A stretch of DNA of 64,000 nt from JAFAGX01 sp035623255 (GTDB lineage: Bacteria; Acidobacteriota; Terriglobia; Terriglobales; Acidobacteriaceae), in assembly GCA_035623255.1 (NCBI GenBank), contig DASPTU010000014.1, forward strand, positions 1 through 64,000, given 5' to 3'. The notes below the pieces were generated by a model. It did not search any database and was not told where the DNA came from. It saw nothing but the letters and a program-made list of their open reading frames with translations. Positions 16,284-24,758 of the stretch are shown here, in pieces (the stretch's first letter is position 1; every line of letters starts with the position of its first letter). A program made the translations under genes and the position numbers.

Positions 16284-17243
16284 ATGTCTCCGGAAACCGC
16301 CAGCGCCGTGTCACACCGCGCGGCTCGTCTTGAGAGCGCGTTGCGGGAGATCATCCGCGGCAATGACGAGATCATACGGCTGGCCGCGGTCGCACTGCTG
16401 GCTAAAGGCCATCTCTTGATCGAAGGTGTTCCCGGCGTCGGCAAGACGACCCTTGGCCAGGCTTTAGCACGAGTTCTGGACTGCAGTTTTCAGCGGGTAC
16501 AGTTCACCAGCGATATGCTGCCCTCCGACGTGCTCGGCATTTCCATCTACTCCGCCATCGAACAGCAGTTCGAATTCAAGCGCGGTCCGGTTTTCACCAA
16601 CGTCTTATTGGCGGACGAAATCAACCGAACGACGCCCAAAACCCAATCTGCGCTGCTGGAGGCGATGAATGAAGGCCAGGTGACCGTGGATGCCCATTCC
16701 TACACCCTGCCGCAGCCATTTCTGGTGATCGCCACGCAAAATCCCGTCGAGCATCACGGGACTTATCCTCTGCCGGAGTCGCAGCTTGACCGGTTCTTGA
16801 TCCGTGCCCGTATGGGCTATCCCGATAGCGATGCGGAGCGTGAGATCCTGCGCTCTGAAGCGGGCAGCGCGCGACTCCAAAGTATGCAGCCGGTTCTTTC
16901 CGGCCCCGAGGTGCTCGAGTTGCAGCAGGAAGTGACCCGGATCCGAGTCGACGAGTCGCTGGTTGAGTATGCGCTGACGATTGTGGGCAAGACCCGCGAG
17001 TCCGAGAATCTTTCCCTGGGAGTTTCACCACGCGGTTCGCAGATGCTTTACCGTGCCGCGCAGGCCAGAGCGTTTCTTGCCGGACGCAATTTCTGCACAC
17101 CAGAAGACTTCAAGATCCTGGTAGTCCCTGTATTCGCACACCGCGTGGTTGTAAACGGCACCTACGCATCCACTCTGAAGAAGTCCGAGCAGGCCGAGCA
17201 GGTCATCACGGAGATTTTGGAAACTACGCCGGTCCCAATGTAG
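16284..17243 (+). CDS. MoxR-family AAA+ ATPase
   Basis: A 319-residue chaperone-like ATPase. Walker A is GVPGVGKTT (about 52-60). Walker B and the following motif are LLADEINRTTPKTQSALLEAM (about 107-127, split as LLADEINRTT / PKTQSALLEAM). The sensor region is ATQNPVEHHGTYPLPESQLDRF in two parts around residues 151-172. MoxR proteins usually precede DUF58 and von Willebrand genes; here the next gene is DUF4149, so the usual partners are absent. The ATG at 16284 is chosen over a TTG one codon earlier. A TAGAAT box 8 bases upstream of the start suggests a leaderless or very short-leader mRNA. Confidence 0.9.
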   Translation: MSPETASAVSHRAARLESALREIIRGNDEIIRLAAVALLAKGHLLIEGVPGVGKTTLGQALARVLDCSFQRVQFTSDMLPSDVLGISIYSAIEQQFEFKRGPVFTNVLLADEINRTTPKTQSALLEAMNEGQVTVDAHSYTLPQPFLVIATQNPVEHHGTYPLPESQLDRFLIRARMGYPDSDAEREILRSEAGSARLQSMQPVLSGPEVLELQQEVTRIRVDESLVEYALTIVGKTRESENLSLGVSPRGSQMLYRAAQARAFLAGRNFCTPEDFKILVVPVFAHRVVVNGTYASTLKKSEQAEQVITEILETTPVPM

Positions 17244-17268
17244 GTGCCGCGTCTATAATGTTTCCCCC

Positions 17269-17751
17269 ATGTCATTCCTTCGCTATCTGATGCTTGTGTC
17301 CTTAATCGTCTGGCTGGGCGGGCTGGTTTTCTTCGCGTTTGTTGTCGCTCCGGCCGCATTTTCGGTTTTGCCCACTCGTCATCTCGCCGGAAATGTGGTG
17401 GCTCGCACGATCAACGGGCTGCATTGGATCGGCATTGTCGCCGCAGTCGTTTATCTTCTTAGCTCTGTCCTGTACTCCCGCCTCACGATGGGCAGCCTGC
17501 GCCTCTTCGCCGCTCGCAACGCGATCATCGCCCTGATGCTCCTGCTTACGCTGATTTCGCAGTTTGGCATAATCCCCAGGATGGACGCTTTGCGAGCGTC
17601 CATTGGAGAAATCGATTCAGTTCCTCCCGGCAATCCCGCCCGCTTGCAATTCGACGCGCTGCACGTTTGGTCGACGCGAGTAGAGGGAGGCGTTTTATTG
17701 CTGGGGTTGGTCGCGGCTTACCTGACTTCCAATGCATTCGCGAAGCCCTGA
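17269..17751 (+). CDS. DUF4149 (TMEM205-like) membrane protein
   Basis: A 160-residue protein with four predicted membrane segments (about 5-28, 45-68, 78-100 and 135-155). It has the DUF4149 signature WLGGLVFFAFVVAPAAF near the N-terminus. Family function is not established. A perfect TATAAT at 17254-17259 lies only 9 bases before the ATG, so the transcript may be leaderless. The gene is convergent with ruvA, with 22 bases between the ends. Confidence 0.82.
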   Translation: MSFLRYLMLVSLIVWLGGLVFFAFVVAPAAFSVLPTRHLAGNVVARTINGLHWIGIVAAVVYLLSSVLYSRLTMGSLRLFAARNAIIALMLLLTLISQFGIIPRMDALRASIGEIDSVPPGNPARLQFDALHVWSTRVEGGVLLLGLVAAYLTSNAFAKP

Positions 17752-17773
17752 GATGTCGCAGATCCTGGATGGG

Positions 17774-18364
17774 TCACTTCGATAAGACACTCAGGGCACG
17801 CCTGAACATTTCTTCGAATGAGCCGCGTTGTCCGTTCGTGGTTACCGTGGAAACGGCTTTCTCTGCGACTGCTCGCTGGTAGCCCAGGTTTACCAATGCC
17901 GAGAGCACGTCCTCTTCTTCTGCGCTCACAGCCGTCGTCGCGGCTGGTTCTGTCCCACTGGCAGGCGGCAGCTTGTCGCGAAGCTCAAGCACTAGGCGCT
18001 CTGCTGTTTTCCTGCCAATTCCTGGAATGCGGGTAAGCCGGGCGATGTCGTTGCCGCGGATGGCCCCGACCATCTCATCTGCCGCCATCCCGCTCAGAAT
18101 GGTGATCGCGAGTTTGGGGCCGATGCCGCTCACGCTGATCAATTTTTCAAAAAGCTGCTTCTCCGCCGGACGCAGAAATCCGTACAGGGCGATCGAGTCC
18201 TCCCGCACATGCGTGTGAATGTGCAGCGCAACTTCACTACCGATGGCCGGCAGGTCAGAAAATGTAGGAACACTGATCGTGAGATCGTAGCCCACCCCGC
18301 CGGTTTCAACGATCGCTTGATTGGGGTGTTTGGCCAGCAGTCGTCCGCGAAGATGAGCAATCAT
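17774..18364 (-). CDS. ruvA: Holliday junction branch migration protein RuvA
   Basis: A 196-residue DNA-binding subunit of the RuvAB motor. The N-terminal OB domain starts MIAHLRGRLLAK. The two helix-hairpin-helix motifs are seen in ISVSGIGPKLA and LTRIPGIGRKTAERLV (about 70-125). The C-terminal RuvB-binding domain (about 150-196) contains ALVNLGYQRAVAEKAV. Length is normal. The gene follows ruvB with a 62-base spacer that carries two perfect hairpins. This is the reverse of the common ruvA-ruvB order. Confidence 0.95.
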   Translation of the reverse strand: MIAHLRGRLLAKHPNQAIVETGGVGYDLTISVPTFSDLPAIGSEVALHIHTHVREDSIALYGFLRPAEKQLFEKLISVSGIGPKLAITILSGMAADEMVGAIRGNDIARLTRIPGIGRKTAERLVLELRDKLPPASGTEPAATTAVSAEEEDVLSALVNLGYQRAVAEKAVSTVTTNGQRGSFEEMFRRALSVLSK

Positions 18365-18378
18365 TCTTGATTGTGTGA

Positions 18379-18419
18379 GGACGGCCGCTCTCGGCCGTCC
18401 GGGCGGAGCGAAGCTCCGC
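18379..18419. repeat. two tandem perfect hairpins between ruvB and ruvA
   Basis: The first hairpin is 18379-18400: 9 base pairs (GGACGGCCG / CGGCCGTCC) with a 4-base loop. The second is 18403-18419: 7 base pairs (GCGGAGC / GCTCCGC) with loop GAA. Both lie in the 62-base gap inside the ruvB-ruvA pair. No U-tract follows on the minus strand. They resemble REP-type extragenic palindromes and may set the ruvB:ruvA ratio. Confidence 0.65.
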
Positions 18420-18426
18420 AGTGAAA

Positions 18427-19479
18427 TCAGAACAGCGAGCTTTGCCTTCGATTCGGAGTGATACCGAAATGTTCGTACGCGAGTTGCGTCGCGACCCGTC
18501 CGCGCGGCGTGCGATTCAAGAAACCAATCTGCATGAGGAACGGCTCGTAAATTTCCTCGATCGCTTCCGCTTCCTCCGCCAGAGCTGCCGCTAATGTGTT
18601 AACACCAACCGGGCCGCCCTGGTATTTCTCGATGATCGTCAGCAACAGCCTGCGGTCCACTTCGTCGAAACCGTAACGATCCACCTCCAGCATCTGAAGG
18701 GCAGCTTGGGCGGTAGCAAGATCAATTTTCCCCGCTCCCCGCACCTGCGCGTAGTCCCGAACGCGCCTGAGCAGCCGGTTGGCGATTCTCGGCGTTCCTC
18801 GCGAGCGGCGTGCCAATTCCAGCGCTCCCTCGCGATCAATCTCTACCGCCAGAATGTCTGCCGAGCGCTCGATGATGATTCGCAAGTCCTCGTGGCTGTA
18901 GAACTCCAGCCGCAGAACGATTCCAAAACGCGATCGCAAAGGTGACGAGATCAAGCCAGCCCGCGTGGTAGCGCCGATAAAAGTAAAAGGCTTAATGTCA
19001 AGCGTGTGGGTGCGCGCGGCCGGCCCCTGCCCGATGATGATGTCCAGCTTGTAATCCTCGAGTGCGGGATAGAGGATCTCTTCCAGCGCCGGCTGCATGC
19101 GGTGGGCCTCGTCGACGAACAAGACCTGCTTGTCTCGGATGTTCGTGAGGATCGCCGTCAGATCGCCCTTGATCTGCAGTAACGGCGCCGCAGTCGGCTG
19201 GAATGGCACTCCTAGTTCATTGGCAATAATATTCGCCAATGTTGTTTTCCCCAGTCCAGGTGGACCGTACAGCAGCACATGATCCAATGCCTCGTTTCGC
19301 GAACGGGCAGCCTCGATCGCGACCGCCAGGTTCTCTTTGACTTTCGGTTGGCCTATGAACTCGGCCAGACGCTGAGGCCGCAACTTCAGTTCAAATGACG
19401 AATCATCCTCAACTGACGCCGCCGATACCAGCCGCTCGCGCTGCTCGGGAATTTTAGGAGTGTTCCTGACCGTGGCCAC
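18427..19479 (-). CDS. ruvB: Holliday junction branch migration ATPase RuvB
   Basis: A 350-residue AAA+ motor. Family motifs are LRPQRLAEFIGQPKVKENL, Walker A GPPGLGKTT (about 72-80), Walker B VDEAH (about 123-127) and GATTRAGLISSPLRSRFG in the sensor region. The C-terminal winged helix runs to FGITPNRRQSSLF. The start is GTG at 19479, with a -10-like TACTAT 7 bases upstream, so the transcript may lack a leader. Confidence 0.96.
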   Translation of the reverse strand: MATVRNTPKIPEQRERLVSAASVEDDSSFELKLRPQRLAEFIGQPKVKENLAVAIEAARSRNEALDHVLLYGPPGLGKTTLANIIANELGVPFQPTAAPLLQIKGDLTAILTNIRDKQVLFVDEAHRMQPALEEILYPALEDYKLDIIIGQGPAARTHTLDIKPFTFIGATTRAGLISSPLRSRFGIVLRLEFYSHEDLRIIIERSADILAVEIDREGALELARRSRGTPRIANRLLRRVRDYAQVRGAGKIDLATAQAALQMLEVDRYGFDEVDRRLLLTIIEKYQGGPVGVNTLAAALAEEAEAIEEIYEPFLMQIGFLNRTPRGRVATQLAYEHFGITPNRRQSSLF

Positions 19480-19545
19480 TGACGGGATAGTAGCAGCCCC
19501 GGTTGGCAGTTTCTAGTCTGTAAATAAATTCCGGAATGCGTCTGT

Positions 19546-20472
19546 CTATCTGCGGAACAGGTTTTTGGCGATGAAGAACACATTTGCCGGCCGCTCAGCC
19601 AAGCGGCGCATCAGATAGGGGTACCACTCAGTGCCAAACGGTATGTAAACTCGCATTCGCCATCCATCTTTTACCAGGCTCTGCTGCAGGTCACGACGGA
19701 TGCCGTAAAGCATCTGGAATTCGAACCCGTCATGTGAAATCTTCTCCCGAGTTGCGAACGCCTCGGCCTCGCGGATGATCTTTTCATCGTGAGTCGCGAG
19801 GCCGTGATAGATGCCGCTTTTCATCAAGACCTTCATCAGCTTCACATAGTTGGCATCCACTTCAGATTTCTTCTGATATGCAATCTCCGCGGGCTCTTTG
19901 TATGCGCCTTTACACAGCCGGATGCGAATGCCATCAGCCAGAAGTTCTTCGACATCTTTTTCTGACCTGTGCATGTAGGACTGGATCACTGCACCTACGC
20001 ATCCCTGATTTGCCGTCACGCGGTGCAGTTCGCGCACCAGGCTGAGTGCTCGGGCAGTGTAGGGCGACCCCTCCATATCGACTCGGACGAAATTACGCGG
20101 ATTCATGCCGGCAGCTTTCGCTACCAAGCCAGCCACCTGATCGTGCGCCAGCTTTTCGTCGACATCGAGGCCCATGTGGGTGAGCTTCACGCTGATGTTG
20201 GCGTTGAGTTGCTGGGCGGTAATCTCGTCGAGCAGTTTGTGGTAGATCGCAGCACTGGCGCGAGCTTCATCGGCATTGGTGACGTTTTCTCCCAGGTTAT
20301 CAACCGATACGCTGCAGCCCAGCAGGTTGACTTTGCGCGCAGCCTGAAGCAGATCGCCAATTTGCGTGCCAGCCACAAAACGGCTCGAAAATTTTTGGCC
20401 AATGGATGAACGCTCGGCGATGCCGCGCAACGCTCGGTTCTCTGCGAGGGAAATAAAGAGCGCCCTTAACAC
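19546..20472 (-). CDS. proline dehydrogenase (monofunctional PRODH)
   Basis: A 308-residue FAD-dependent enzyme that oxidises proline to pyrroline-5-carboxylate and feeds electrons to quinones. It has the TIM-barrel PRODH signatures: SVKLTHMGLDVD (about 95-107), VRVDMEGSPYT, RIRLCKGAYKEPAE (about 183-196), and the substrate-binding C-terminal motif YPYLMRRLAERP (about 281-292). The start is GTG at 20472. No pyrroline-5-carboxylate dehydrogenase gene is adjacent, so the second step is encoded elsewhere. It could also be named putA- or fadM-type; I leave the symbol blank. Confidence 0.92.
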   Translation of the reverse strand: MLRALFISLAENRALRGIAERSSIGQKFSSRFVAGTQIGDLLQAARKVNLLGCSVSVDNLGENVTNADEARASAAIYHKLLDEITAQQLNANISVKLTHMGLDVDEKLAHDQVAGLVAKAAGMNPRNFVRVDMEGSPYTARALSLVRELHRVTANQGCVGAVIQSYMHRSEKDVEELLADGIRIRLCKGAYKEPAEIAYQKKSEVDANYVKLMKVLMKSGIYHGLATHDEKIIREAEAFATREKISHDGFEFQMLYGIRRDLQQSLVKDGWRMRVYIPFGTEWYPYLMRRLAERPANVFFIAKNLFRR

Positions 20473-20783
20473 CGGCTACTCGCTGGCAAGGCAAGGATGT
20501 AATCGAACGTAACTTGCACAGAACGTTGTATCACACTCGCATTACGGGTGAGATATGACAGCCATCACACGGGAATGTGGGGACTCAACATCGCGCCTTT
20601 CCCCAAGCCGAAAACTTAAGCTGACATGGGGTGCCACTTAAGTGGGCCGGTTTTGCCGGGAGATTTTCGCATGAACCACAATATCAAGCCGGCAGCATAG
20701 CGTTGCGTTTGTCTGCGATCAGTGAGGCATTGCTGATCTGAGTAGCGCCGGACAGCTGGCCCGGGAAAGGAAATCCAAACCTA
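20473..20783. other. intergenic region, proline dehydrogenase to trxB
   Basis: 311 bases upstream of the proline dehydrogenase gene and downstream of trxB. There is no supported open frame, tRNA or strong hairpin. It presumably contains the minus-strand promoter for proline dehydrogenase; I cannot pick a clear -35/-10 pair. Confidence 0.4.
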
Positions 20784-21719
20784 CTATGTCCCATGGTCCT
20801 CTAGGTATCTCTCTGCCTCCAACGCAGCCATGCATCCCGTGCCCGCCGCGGTGATGGCCTGGCGGTAGCGCCGGTCCTGCACGTCCCCACAGGCATAGAC
20901 GCCGGGAACTCGAGTGAACACATAATTTTTCGTCACCAGATACCCGTCTTGATCCATCTCAAGTTGTCCTTCGAAGAACTTGGTATTCGGAACGTGTCCA
21001 ATCCCCAGGAACAGAGCGCTTACTGGAAGTTCCCAAACGTCACCCGTTTTGACGTTGCGCAGCCTCAATGCCGTGACTTCGTTCTTGGAGACGTCGTGAA
21101 CATCCTCGACGACAGTGTTCGTGAGGAAATGGATCTTGTCATTGCGCTGCGCGCGCTCCAGCATGATCTTCGATGCGCGGAAGGCCTCGCGGCGATGAAT
21201 GAGTGTGACTTTCGTAGCAAAACGAGTAAGAAAGATCGCTTCCTCCATCGCGGAATCGCCGCCGCCCACCACTGCGATTTCCTTGCCGGAGAAGAAGAAT
21301 CCATCGCAGGTCGCACAGGAAGAGACTCCGCGGCCTATAAGCTGCTGCTCGTGCGGTATTCCCAGCCACCGAGCCGATGCGCCGCTGGCAACTATCAGAG
21401 TGCGTGCGTGAACCACCTCGTGGCTGATGTGGACCCGGAACGGCCTGACGCTCAGGTCTACACTCGTAATATGCCCCAGGCGATATTCGGCGCCGAAGCG
21501 CATCGCTTGCTTGCGCATGTTGTCCACAAGCTCTGGTCCCTGAATTCCTTCCGGGAAGCCGGGAAAATTTTCCACCAGCGTCGTCAACGAAAGCTGGCCT
21601 CCCGGCTCATGCCCTTCCACGATCAGCGGTTTGAGATTGGCCCGCGCCGTGTATAGCGCCGCCGTATGACCTGAACACCCGGAACCAATAATCACCACGT
21701 TGCGGACGTTGTTTTCCAT
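20784..21719 (-). CDS. trxB: thioredoxin reductase
   Basis: A 311-residue low-molecular-weight flavoprotein transferring electrons from NADPH to thioredoxin. The N-terminal FAD motif is IGSGCSGHTAALYTARA (about 11-27). The redox-active CATC is at Cys135 and Cys138. The NADPH-binding GGGDSAMEEA lies near 153-162. The C-terminal FAD motif is GVYACGDVQD. Length matches the family. The start is ATG at 21719. It lies 47 bases downstream of an unknown secreted-protein gene on the same strand. Confidence 0.94.
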   Translation of the reverse strand: MENNVRNVVIIGSGCSGHTAALYTARANLKPLIVEGHEPGGQLSLTTLVENFPGFPEGIQGPELVDNMRKQAMRFGAEYRLGHITSVDLSVRPFRVHISHEVVHARTLIVASGASARWLGIPHEQQLIGRGVSSCATCDGFFFSGKEIAVVGGGDSAMEEAIFLTRFATKVTLIHRREAFRASKIMLERAQRNDKIHFLTNTVVEDVHDVSKNEVTALRLRNVKTGDVWELPVSALFLGIGHVPNTKFFEGQLEMDQDGYLVTKNYVFTRVPGVYACGDVQDRRYRQAITAAGTGCMAALEAERYLEDHGT

Positions 21720-21766
21720 ACGATATTGATTGGATGGATGCGGCTACGACTTCGGTTCAGCCGCTA

Positions 21767-22522
21767 TTAAGGCCTGTTCTTTGCCCCGTTTGTCGGCGTC
21801 ACCTTTCGTCCTCCCGCACTCTTCTCCCCGATCCGCGACAACTCTTCCGGCACGATCCGGCGCACCCCGAGAAGGTTGCGGTACTTGGCCGCGATTGCCG
21901 AGGCGCTCTGGAACAGCGGCTCATAAGCGCTTTGATCCGGGGCCGGTCCAGTCTCCGATGCCGAACAGCGTGCCAATACGACCGACGATTTTCCGAACCG
22001 CTCCAGCTTGATGCGGCTGGAAGGCGTGTCAGCCGCAAGCATACTGGCAGGCGTAGTCACCGCCGAGGCACTGTCTTCGATTGCAATCTGCATCAGGTCT
22101 TTTGGCTCACGGATGCGAAAGACCAGCGTCTCAACCATGCTTTTCGTGTCCCGGCTGAACGAGTACTGCACGCTCGCGAAAGGGGACGACGCTATATACT
22201 CACGCCGGATACGTACCCAGTCAGCAGGGCCTGCATCGGAGGGTAATTGCGCACCCAGTCCGCCGGCCAACAGTGTCGAGTTCTGTTCAGGAATCGAGCG
22301 CCCGCGGTCGATCTCAAAGTCCTGGCTGAAAGATGCCTTTTGCGGAATTCGCGCCAGCGCCGAGGCAATTTCCTGCTGCTCTTCTGGAGAAGGCGAACAC
22401 ACATTGAGCACATTCAGCTTGACCGGCGGTTGCTCCTGAGCGTACGTCGCCTGGGCCACACCTATCGCTCCAGCCAGCAACAGAGCGGCCTTGGAAATCT
22501 GTTGTACTTTGGGGATCAGCAC
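21767..22522 (-). CDS. secreted hypothetical protein
   Basis: A 251-residue protein with a clear signal peptide (about 8-28, cleavage near TYAQ). I do not recognise the mature part. It has mixed alpha/beta character with one cysteine near the mature N-terminus and another near residue 191, and a charged basic C-terminal tail. It is encoded just upstream of trxB on the same strand, but no functional link is evident. The gene is divergent from the phosphatase gene at 22611. Confidence 0.65.
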   Translation of the reverse strand: MLIPKVQQISKAALLLAGAIGVAQATYAQEQPPVKLNVLNVCSPSPEEQQEIASALARIPQKASFSQDFEIDRGRSIPEQNSTLLAGGLGAQLPSDAGPADWVRIRREYIASSPFASVQYSFSRDTKSMVETLVFRIREPKDLMQIAIEDSASAVTTPASMLAADTPSSRIKLERFGKSSVVLARCSASETGPAPDQSAYEPLFQSASAIAAKYRNLLGVRRIVPEELSRIGEKSAGGRKVTPTNGAKNRP

Positions 22523-22610
22523 AGGGCATTCTAGCAGGACTCGTCGAAGTCTCCGGTTTCGCCTCCCGAATCAGCATGCTTTCAGGCGCCGTCTATAATT
22601 TATCAGGGTC

Positions 22611-24758
22611 ATGGCAGCTCTCTACCGTTATCTCCGAATCCGGCTCGCCGAGAAGGGACTGCTGCCTACCAGCAAGCTGGCGCTGATTACCTGTTATTTG
22701 CTCGGCCTCGATGTCCTGCTGTTCGTGCTGGACAAGGTCTTTGGTGTTCTCGCGCCATCCTGGAGGCAGGGCTTGGATGGCTGGATCGGATTTCTCAGCT
22801 TTGCGGTCTTTGTCCTTCTCGCAATTCTTGCTCTTCGCTGGATCAAGGCGAAGCTTCTTTGGCGCCTGCGAAATCGACTGATCGTCACCTATGTGTTTAT
22901 CGGCGTAGTTCCGGTCGCGCTGCTGGTCACGCTGGCTTTAGGCACCTTCTACCTGTTCGCTGGTCAGTTCGCCACCTTCATCGTAACCACCGGATTGAGC
23001 TCTGAGATAAAGAGCGTGGAGGCCGCAAACACGGCCATTGCCCACAACATCGCAGGTGAGTTGGAACGAAGCCCTGGCAGCGCTTCATTCGTGGCAAGCC
23101 TGCGCCGAAGTAACAGATCATGGGCTGGCCGCCAGGTTTGCGTCTGGCTCGACAACGAACTGGTCCTGAATAGCGTCCCGTCGGGTGAGACGGCTCCGCC
23201 CCCGACCAATCCAGCGTACTTAAAAGCAGCATTTCATGGCGTGGTTCGCGACCAGGGCAAGCTCTATCTGCGCGCAGTGGAGAAACTGCCGGCCAAAGGC
23301 AAAGAGCTGACCGTGCTCTCGAGCAGATCGTTTGATCAGCGAATGCTGCAGATGCTGGCTGCGAACCTCGGAGAAGTCACATTGTACGCCACCGGGCTCA
23401 GCCTCCAGAAAGCCGACCAGTCTGCCTCCACTGAAGGGGCGAAGATCAGTGTCGGCAGGTCGGAGGGTGAATATGTTCTCGATCTTAGTAAGTTAGGCCC
23501 ACCCACTTACAGCGTTGGCTCAATGCCGCCACCAGTCCGCAGCATGGACCGTCAAGTTACATTTCCCACTACTGTCTCCGTAATGGATTGGGACACGAGC
23601 AGCGCTGTCAACCCAGCTGCAATCGTCGTCCAAACCCGTATATCCAAACTCTACGATCGGCTGTTTGAGGCCTTGGGATATCTGGCTCCGGCGATCGAGG
23701 TCTTCTTGTTGTTCGTCTTCGTGGTGTTCTGCATTATTGAAATAATTGCCCTCATTATCGGAACCAGGCTGACTCGGACCGTAACCGGCGCGGTGGCGCA
23801 GCTCTACGATGCCACCAAGCACATCAATCGCGCCGATTTCAGTCATCGCATTCCCGTAAGGTCGAACGACCAGATTGCAACTCTGGCAAATTCCTTCAAT
23901 TCCATGACGGCGTCGCTGGAGAAGCTGATTGAGGAGCAGAAAGAGAAGCAGCGCCTCGAGAACGAGCTCGTAATCGCGCAGGAAGTGCAGTCCCAGCTTT
24001 TTCCCAAGGAGATTTCCCAGCTTTCCACCCTTGAGGTGCATGGATTCTGCCGCCCCGCACGGACCGTCAGTGGCGACTACTATGACTTTCTGAAGCTTGA
24101 CTCGGACCGGCTGGTTGTGGCGGTTGGCGATATCAGCGGAAAGGGTATCTCGGCGGCGTTGATGATGGCCACCATCCACTCTGCCGTGCGCGCGTACAGT
24201 CTCCAGGATATCCCCGCTTTGCGCGAGCCAGTCGCCGCAGGCGCAGCTGTAGGCTCCGGCGCGGCGGGGGCGTCCGGATTTCCCGGCGCGGAGGTCTCGC
24301 CGGCCGCACTGCTTGCTCTGTTGAACCATCAGCTCTACGAAAGCACTCCCCCGGAAAAGTATGCAACGCTATTCGTGGGGATCTATCACGGCGCAACTCA
24401 CCGGCTCACCTACAGCAATGGCGGACATCTGGCCCCCATCATCTTGAGCGAAGATGGTGCAGTTCGCCGCTTGGACTGTGGCGGAACCGTCGTAGGACTT
24501 TTCGACCACATGACCTACGAAGAAGCTTCCGTTCCGCTGCGTCCGGGCGAGATTTTCATCGCCTACAGCGATGGAGTCACCGAGCCAGAGAACGATTTTG
24601 GAGAGTTCGGCGAGCAGCGGCTGATCGATCTGGTGCGGGAAAACCGTGACCTGCCGCTCTCTCGTATTAGTGAAATTGTGACCGCAGCTGTAGATGACTG
24701 GATCGGAGCCAACGAACAGCCCGATGACGTCACACTGGTGCTGGCAAGAGCAAGATAA
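22611..24758 (+). CDS. membrane HAMP-PP2C (SpoIIE/RsbU-type) serine phosphatase
   Basis: A 715-residue sensor phosphatase. Membrane segments are at about 20-48, 58-80 and 88-118. An extracytoplasmic sensor region (about 125-350) and another helix (about 358-385) follow. A HAMP domain (about 386-440) and a short coiled coil lead into the SpoIIE-type PP2C domain (about 470-715), with motifs SGDYYDFLKL, VGDISGKGISAALMMA and AYSDGVTE. Such proteins dephosphorylate anti-anti-sigma factors in partner-switching cascades; no such partner is encoded nearby. A perfect TATAAT at 22595-22600 lies 10 bases before the ATG. Confidence 0.9.
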   Translation: MAALYRYLRIRLAEKGLLPTSKLALITCYLLGLDVLLFVLDKVFGVLAPSWRQGLDGWIGFLSFAVFVLLAILALRWIKAKLLWRLRNRLIVTYVFIGVVPVALLVTLALGTFYLFAGQFATFIVTTGLSSEIKSVEAANTAIAHNIAGELERSPGSASFVASLRRSNRSWAGRQVCVWLDNELVLNSVPSGETAPPPTNPAYLKAAFHGVVRDQGKLYLRAVEKLPAKGKELTVLSSRSFDQRMLQMLAANLGEVTLYATGLSLQKADQSASTEGAKISVGRSEGEYVLDLSKLGPPTYSVGSMPPPVRSMDRQVTFPTTVSVMDWDTSSAVNPAAIVVQTRISKLYDRLFEALGYLAPAIEVFLLFVFVVFCIIEIIALIIGTRLTRTVTGAVAQLYDATKHINRADFSHRIPVRSNDQIATLANSFNSMTASLEKLIEEQKEKQRLENELVIAQEVQSQLFPKEISQLSTLEVHGFCRPARTVSGDYYDFLKLDSDRLVVAVGDISGKGISAALMMATIHSAVRAYSLQDIPALREPVAAGAAVGSGAAGASGFPGAEVSPAALLALLNHQLYESTPPEKYATLFVGIYHGATHRLTYSNGGHLAPIILSEDGAVRRLDCGGTVVGLFDHMTYEEASVPLRPGEIFIAYSDGVTEPENDFGEFGEQRLIDLVRENRDLPLSRISEIVTAAVDDWIGANEQPDDVTLVLARAR

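Noticed and set aside
23520..24329. A 269-residue minus-strand frame opposite the phosphatase gene
   Set aside because: Antisense shadow of conserved HAMP and PP2C coding sequence; His/Arg/Gly-rich with no motif.
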